Positions 59,962-64,000 of a stretch of 64,000 bases of DNA are shown here, one piece after another. The DNA is taken from contig DATHBD010000081.1 of NCBI GenBank assembly GCA_035296325.1, forward strand, positions 168,639 through 232,638, given 5' to 3'. The translations under genes were made by a program, and so were the position numbers. A model generated the notes under the pieces. It was not told where the DNA came from. It ran no database searches and saw only the letters and a list, made by a program, of their open reading frames with translations. Source of the DNA: DATHBD01 sp035296325. GTDB taxonomy: Bacteria > Actinomycetota > Actinomycetes > Mycobacteriales > Micromonosporaceae. Position 1 is the first letter of the stretch. The number at the start of each line of letters is the position of its first letter.

Positions 59962-60734
59962 CCTTCGCGCTCACCGCGCTGGTCGGCTACCTGTTGGCGG
60001 CGGCGCGGCTGATCCGGACCGGCAGGCGGTGGCGGTCGTCGCGCGCGGCGGCCTTCCTTCTCGGCACCGCGCTGCTCGGCGTCGCGGCCTGCCCGGCGCT
60101 CACCCGGCTGGCCGCCACGGACTTCCGCGCGCACGTCGCCGTGCACCTGCTCCTGGGCGGGTTCGCTCCGCTGGCGCTCGCGCTGGGCCGGCCGATGACG
60201 TTGGCCCTCGCGACGATGCCGCGGGCCGAACGCCGGTACGCCGTACGGGCGCTGCGGTCCAGGGCGGGGCGTACCGTGGCCCACCCGTGGGTCGCGGCCG
60301 CGCTCGCCGTCGGGCCGCTCTACCCGCTCTACCTCACGCCGTTCTTCGCCACGGTGGAGCGCACTCCGGTGCTGCACACCGTGGCCCACGTGCACTTCCT
60401 GCTTGCCGGCTACCTGCTCGCCGCGGTCACCATCGGCATCGACACCGGCCGGCCGGCGTCGCTGCGGGTCCGGGTGAGCGCGCTGGTGCTCGCCTTCGCC
60501 GGGCACGCCACGCTGGCCAAGCTGCTCTATGTCGCGGGGTCGGTCCCCGGCTACCCGACCGAGCAGGTGACCGCCGGCGCCGAACTGATGTACTACGGCG
60601 GCGACGTGGCCGAACTGCTCCTCGTCGCCGCCGTGTTCACCCGCTGGTACGTCCGACGTCGCCGAACGGACGTCAGGGTGGATCAGAGCATCGGCTTGCC
60701 ACCGGTGACGCCGAGCACCTCACCGGTGATGTAG
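59958..60734 (+). CDS. CtaG-family cytochrome c oxidase assembly-like membrane protein
   Basis: 258 residues from GTG 59958 (GTGA overlap). Six or more transmembrane helices with conserved His residues (RAHVAVHLLLGGFAPLALALG, HTVAHVHFLLAGYLLA, FAGHATLAKLLYV). This is the caa3_CtaG family (DUF1404-like), implicated in copper delivery or oxidase assembly; it is unrelated to Cox11-type CtaG. Its last 52 bp overlap the convergent SDR gene. Confidence 0.9.
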   Translation: MTFALTALVGYLLAAARLIRTGRRWRSSRAAAFLLGTALLGVAACPALTRLAATDFRAHVAVHLLLGGFAPLALALGRPMTLALATMPRAERRYAVRALRSRAGRTVAHPWVAAALAVGPLYPLYLTPFFATVERTPVLHTVAHVHFLLAGYLLAAVTIGIDTGRPASLRVRVSALVLAFAGHATLAKLLYVAGSVPGYPTEQVTAGAELMYYGGDVAELLLVAAVFTRWYVRRRRTDVRVDQSIGLPPVTPSTSPVM

Positions 60735-61585
60735 CTGGACTCCTGCGAGGCCAGGAACACGTAGGCCGGCGCGAGTTCGGCCGGCTGCCCCGCGCGCCCC
60801 ATCGGCGACTCCTCCTCGCCGAACGACTCGACCTTCTCCTCCGGCATGGTGGCCGGGATCAGCGGAGTCCAGATCGGACCGGGCGCGACGGAGTTGACCC
60901 GGATGCCCTTCTCGACCAGGCCCGCCGCCAGACCCTTGGTGAAGTTGACGATGCCGCCCTTCGTGGTGGCGTAGTCCAGCAGCTGCGCGGACGGCTGGGC
61001 TGCCTGGATCGACGAGGTGTTGATGATCGTCGAGCCCTTCGGCATGTGCGGCACGGCCGCCTTGCACAGCCAGAACATCGCGTACAGGTTGGTCTTCATC
61101 ACCCGGTCGAACTGCTCGGTGGTGATGTCGGCGATGCCGCCCGGCTGCGCCATCTGGTAGGCGGCATTGTTGACCAGGATGTCGATCTGGCCGAACTCGC
61201 TGACCGCGCGCTCGATGATCTGCTGGCAGAGTGCCTCGTCGCGGATGTCGCCGGGCACGGCCACCGCGGTGCGGCCGGCTTCCTGTACCAGCCGGACGGT
61301 CTCCTGTGCGTCCTTCTCCTCCTCCTCGAGGTAGGAGATCAGGACGTCGGCGCCCTCCCGGGCGAACGCGATCGCGACCGCACGCCCGATGCCGGAGTCG
61401 CCGCCGGTGATGACGGCCTTGCGACCGGTCAGCCGACCGCTGCCGCGGTAGCTCTCCTCGCCGTGGTCGGGCTGCTCGGACATGTCCGTGGTCAGGCCGG
61501 GGTGCGCGATCTGCTCACCCTTGTCCTGGGCCGGCTGACCGTACTGCTCCTGCGGATCCTGCCTGGTGTATTGGTCCTGACTCAT
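60683..61585 (-). CDS. SDR-family oxidoreductase (general-stress type)
   Basis: 300 residues. The N-terminal 45 are polar and Gln/Asp-rich (DQYTRQDPQEQYGQPAQDKGEQIAHPGL), then the nucleotide-binding TGGDSGIGRAVAIAFAREGADV, the NNAAYQMA strand, and the catalytic Ser-Tyr-Lys (SSIQAAQPSAQLLDYATTKGGIVNF). The Gln-rich N terminus matches YhdF/YhxC-like stress SDRs such as Bacillus GsiB-neighbour enzymes. NAD(P)-dependent; substrate unknown. AGGAGCG upstream of the ATG. Confidence 0.93.
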   Translation of the reverse strand: MSQDQYTRQDPQEQYGQPAQDKGEQIAHPGLTTDMSEQPDHGEESYRGSGRLTGRKAVITGGDSGIGRAVAIAFAREGADVLISYLEEEEKDAQETVRLVQEAGRTAVAVPGDIRDEALCQQIIERAVSEFGQIDILVNNAAYQMAQPGGIADITTEQFDRVMKTNLYAMFWLCKAAVPHMPKGSTIINTSSIQAAQPSAQLLDYATTKGGIVNFTKGLAAGLVEKGIRVNSVAPGPIWTPLIPATMPEEKVESFGEEESPMGRAGQPAELAPAYVFLASQESSYITGEVLGVTGGKPML

Positions 61586-61655
61586 GTGTGCGCTCCTGTC
61601 GCCGGTACCGTGTATGCAGAGTCTGTGCCCGCTATCCCGGCCGGTAATCGCGCCG

Positions 61656-62381
61656 TCAGCGCCGGATCAACTCCGGCGGCCCGATCCGCACCCGCACCCC
61701 GGGTGAGGCGTGGACCAGCGGGTCGCCGTCCGGTGCCGGCAGGCCGGCCGCTGCGGTGAGGTCCTGTCGGAGGTGCTCCACCCTGGCCCGGTGCAGGGGC
61801 CAGGGCGGATGCTCCGCGTTCACCGCGACCAGTTGGCCGGCGTGCGCGGAGTACAGGCGGTGCCGGGCGGTCAGGAAGTGGTCCAGCGGGCCGAGTTCCG
61901 GCTCAGCGATGGCCGGGCCGACCCGGACCCGGGCGTCGTAGCCCGCCCCGGCGGGGCCAGGCCAGCGGCGGCGCCCGCGGTAGACGAGCGCACCGCCACG
62001 CACCCGTACGCTCGCGCCGGACCAGAAGTACGGCAGGCCGAGGCTCGCCCGGGCCGCGAGCACCGCCGGCAGCCGGGTGGCGTCCAGTGAGAAGAAGAAG
62101 ATGCCGCTGCCGCCGTCCGGCCCGGTGACATAGGTGCGCAGGTTCGTCTCAGGGAAGTACGACAGCCAGGGCAGCGGCGGTACGCCGGGCGGGCGCACCC
62201 GGCGCATCACGAACGGCAGCAGCCCGATCCACGCCGAGCCGTCGAAGGTCTGCACCCGCAGCCGGTCCGGCACGAGTGGCGCCACCACGTCCACCGGGTA
62301 GCGCCAGTGCAGGAACGTCATCTGCTCCCAGCGGTGGATCATCGTCGCGGTGCGCACCCGCAGCGGCTCAGGTGCCCGCAT
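61656..62381 (-). CDS. DUF2071 (YqjF-like) protein
   Basis: 241 residues. Signature start MIHRWEQMTFLHWRYPVDVVAPLVPDRLRVQTFDGSAWIGLLPFVMRRVRPPGVPPLP and FPETNLRTYVTG. The fold is thought to be related to acetoacetate decarboxylase; function unknown. Its start overlaps the DUF1232 stop by 14 bases. Confidence 0.92.
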   Translation of the reverse strand: MRAPEPLRVRTATMIHRWEQMTFLHWRYPVDVVAPLVPDRLRVQTFDGSAWIGLLPFVMRRVRPPGVPPLPWLSYFPETNLRTYVTGPDGGSGIFFFSLDATRLPAVLAARASLGLPYFWSGASVRVRGGALVYRGRRRWPGPAGAGYDARVRVGPAIAEPELGPLDHFLTARHRLYSAHAGQLVAVNAEHPPWPLHRARVEHLRQDLTAAAGLPAPDGDPLVHASPGVRVRIGPPELIRR

Positions 62382-62802
62382 CGCTCCCCCTCGCCGGTGC
62401 CCGCGACGCCATTCCGGTCAGCCGGCACAGCGCGGCGAACCCGTCGTCGCTGCCCGGCCAGTGCCGGCGCACCGCGGGCAGGCCGGCACGGCGGACCACC
62501 GACCGCAGGACCATCGTGACGATGATGGCGTCGTCGGCGTACCCGATGATCGGAATGAAGTCCGGGATCAGATCCAGCGGGACCGCCAGGTACCCCAGCA
62601 GCAGGGCCAGCCGCACCCGTACGCCGCGCGGCAGCGTCCGGTCCGCCGCCAGCCGGCGCAGCAGCCGCAGCAGATCCGGCAGGATCCGCACCGCCTCGCG
62701 CAGCAGCGAGCCCTTCGGCCGCGCCACCAGCAGCGCGATCACCAGCAGGAGCCAGGTGGCGACCAGCGCCACGCCGATGCCTGCCGCGATCCGCCACCAC
62801 AT
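62368..62802 (-). CDS. DUF1232 (YkvA-like) membrane protein
   Basis: 144 residues. One N-terminal transmembrane helix (IAAGIGVALVATWLLLVIALLVA) and the DUF1232 core PLDLIPDFIPIIGYADDAIIVTMVLRSVVRRAG. The tail is basic. Function unknown. It is first in an operon with the DUF2071 gene. Confidence 0.9.
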   Translation of the reverse strand: MWWRIAAGIGVALVATWLLLVIALLVARPKGSLLREAVRILPDLLRLLRRLAADRTLPRGVRVRLALLLGYLAVPLDLIPDFIPIIGYADDAIIVTMVLRSVVRRAGLPAVRRHWPGSDDGFAALCRLTGMASRAPARGSDAGT

Positions 62803-62822
62803 CCCCGCATCCTCGCATCACC

Positions 62823-62886
62823 ACGCGCGGCGGCACCGCGCGCGGCGGCACCGCGCACGGCGTCATCGCGCGCGGCGTCATCGCGA
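62823..62886. repeat. 15-bp tandem repeat upstream of the DUF1232 gene
   Basis: About four copies of a unit like CGCGCGCGGCGGCAC, the later ones reading CGCGCACGGCGTCAT, lie between the DUF1232 start and the stop of the PNPOx gene. The units diverge in a few positions. Likely slippage-derived; it overlaps the region where the DUF1232 promoter should be. Confidence 0.78.
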
Positions 62887-62918
62887 CGCTGGCGGGCACC
62901 CGCCGGACGTCGACCAGG

Positions 62919-63617
62919 TCACGCCTGGCAGCACGCGTCGCTGACGTCGAGCGCGCCGGTCGGCGACGCCGCGGGCAGCCGCTCCCGACCCTGGGCCACC
63001 CCGAAGAAGTCGCCGCCCTTGCGCTTGACGTCGTCAGTGCCCCAGGCCCGGTCGCGCGGCACCTTGACCAGGCGGGGGATGTGCTTGGCGCAATGGATGT
63101 ACGCCTCCTCCACGGACGCCACCACCCATCGTTCCGGCCGCCGGCCGGGCACGGTGTCGACCGGCAGGTCCGGGATGGAGCGCCGCATTTCGGCATCGTC
63201 CACGATGCTCGCCCGCCCGTTGACGTGCAGTCCGACGCCGTCCCGGAAGAAGTCCACGAAGACCAGGCCCACGTGCGGGTTCTCCAGGAGGTTGCCGAGG
63301 CTCGCCATGACGCCGTTGCCCCGGTACTCGGGCCACGCCAGCCGGCCAGGATCGAGCACCTGGACAAAGCCCGGCGGGCCGGCCCGGAAGCTGCAGTCAC
63401 ACTCGCCGTGGCTGTCGGCGGTGGCGATGAACATCATCTCCTGGCGTGCGACGTACTCCTGCATCCGGTCGTTGAGATGGTCGAGCACCTGGGTGGTGTA
63501 GAACCGTTCGGCCCGCTCGGAGGTGCCGTACTGCTCCTGGAGCAGATGCTCGCCGACCGAGCCCGGCAACGCCGTTCCCACCTGGGCTACCGCCGCACCG
63601 TTGTGGCCGTCGTCCAT
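62919..63617 (-). CDS. Pyridoxamine 5'-phosphate oxidase-like flavin-binding protein
   Basis: 232 residues. The split-barrel FMN-binding core is visible: MFIATADSHGECDCSFRAGPPGFVQVLDPGRLAWPEYRGNGVMASLGNLLENPHVGLVFVDF. It is longer than the vitamin B6 enzyme PdxH and belongs to the broad PNPOx-like group; the actual substrate is unknown. The C terminus has a CC pair (DACCQA). GGAGGT precedes the ATG. Confidence 0.9.
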   Translation of the reverse strand: MDDGHNGAAVAQVGTALPGSVGEHLLQEQYGTSERAERFYTTQVLDHLNDRMQEYVARQEMMFIATADSHGECDCSFRAGPPGFVQVLDPGRLAWPEYRGNGVMASLGNLLENPHVGLVFVDFFRDGVGLHVNGRASIVDDAEMRRSIPDLPVDTVPGRRPERWVVASVEEAYIHCAKHIPRLVKVPRDRAWGTDDVKRKGGDFFGVAQGRERLPAASPTGALDVSDACCQA

Positions 63618-63793
63618 GGTTACCTCCGCTGATGTACGCCCCGCCGCGGCCGCGCATCAGCGTCGAACTCCGCCAGGGTCACCGGTCGCGGTAGCAGTCA
63701 GGGGAGCGCCGCCGCCATAGCAGGATCGCACATTGTGTGCGTCGTATCGACACATCCAGTAGAGATGATGTGTACTGCACGTGCAGGTTGCAC

Positions 63794-63811
63794 CTCGCGG
63801 GAATCCGCGAG
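63794..63811. promoter_or_regulatory. Short hairpin and adjacent palindrome upstream of the globin gene
   Basis: CTCGCGG-GAAT-CCGCGAG is a perfect 7-bp hairpin; about 20 bp before it sits the 12-bp palindrome CTGCACGTGCAG. Both are in the gap between the divergent PNPOx and globin genes and could be operators. The spacing to either start is 60 bp or more; function is a guess. Confidence 0.4.
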
Positions 63812-63871
63812 CCCGACTCCCGGCACTGCTCCCCCAGCGGGTGCCCGGGCCAGTCCGAACGAAGGGCGCCG

Positions 63872-64000
63872 ATGAACAGTCTGTCCGCGTTGTTGAAGGA
63901 GAGCTGGACGCTGGTCGAGGAGCAGCAGGACAAGCTGGCCAGTTACTTCTACGCCCGGATGTTCCTGTCCAACCCGCAACTGCGGGACCTGTTCCCGATC
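63872..64000 (+). CDS. Globin-domain protein, probably flavohemoprotein (partial)
   Basis: The first 43 residues (MNSLSALLKESWTLVEEQQDK and on to MFLSNPQLRDLFPI) match the first helices of bacterial globins; the frame is open to the window edge. Actinomycete flavohemoproteins, which detoxify nitric oxide, begin this way. A single-domain globin cannot be excluded because the reductase part lies outside the window. Candidate ribosome site GAAGGGCG. Confidence 0.8.
   Translation, partial: MNSLSALLKESWTLVEEQQDKLASYFYARMFLSNPQLRDLFPI

Noticed and set aside
62823..62886. CRISPR-like array
   Set aside because: Units are 15 bp, contiguous and without spacers; no cas gene is present in the window.

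Overview
The window looks like an ordinary stretch of chromosome from a high-GC actinomycete, most likely a Micromonosporaceae member. The reasons are the strong G/C bias at third codon positions, many GTG starts, 4-bp start/stop overlaps, the futalosine menaquinone genes, SigE-family sigma factors, a GerW-type protein, and actinobacterial families such as DUF3558, DUF6510, DUF2218 and the TadA-associated protein. I see no phage, insertion sequence, integrase or CRISPR array. The placement is inferred from gene content, not from a search.

Layout. 1-6.5 kb: mqnB-mqnD, a cold-shock protein, a HAD phosphatase, a WYL/helicase-associated protein and a methyltransferase. 6.9-10.9 kb: the XPB-type helicase, a SigE-family sigma factor with a membrane-anchored partner, and DUF2218. 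11-17.6 kb: the aspartate-pathway operon lysC-asd, a lipoprotein, a secreted S1 protease, and leuA preceded by a leader peptide carrying three consecutive Leu codons. 17.7-25.3 kb: a secreted HNH protein, a 1566-residue secreted GH2 beta-galactosidase-like enzyme, SoxR, and an ArsR-SRPBCC pair with a perfect palindrome in its promoter. 25.5-31.8 kb: a five-gene oligopeptide ABC importer operon. 32-37.4 kb: recR, ybaB and dnaX on one strand, split by a second sigma/membrane-partner module on the other; the SRP RNA and tRNA-Ser(GGA) follow. 37.4-43.9 kb: GT87 membrane protein, lipoprotein, GerW, degraded SDR and MerR fragments, tRNA-Ser(CGA), deoD, tadA and its partner, and two hypothetical genes. 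44-50.8 kb: tyrA, mtnA, an M48 protease, a PHP-domain protein and a DUF885 peptidase. 50.9-57.2 kb: a D,D-carboxypeptidase, serA overlapping an FAD-linked 2-hydroxyacid dehydrogenase, zur, and a cell-wall enzyme candidate behind a c-di-AMP riboswitch. 57.4-64 kb: a molybdoenzyme/flavin-reductase/DUF6510 cassette, DUF2243-ctaG, an SDR, DUF2071, DUF1232, a PNPOx-like flavoprotein, and the start of a globin.

How genes work together. Amino-acid supply is well represented: lysC/asd, leuA, tyrA and serA. serA shares a 4-bp overlap with an FAD enzyme that may remove the 2-hydroxyglutarate SerA can make. DNA maintenance genes (XPB, its WYL-bearing neighbour, dnaX/ybaB/recR, PHP protein) form a second theme. 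Cell-wall and envelope genes (D,D-carboxypeptidase, riboswitch-controlled wall enzyme, GT87, lipoproteins) form a third.

The best candidates for poorly described biology are the compact molybdoenzyme-reductase-DUF6510-acidic-peptide cassette (57477-59403), the serA/FAD-dehydrogenase coupling, the riboswitch-controlled wall protein, and several well-formed regulatory palindromes. Most of the window is conserved housekeeping content.
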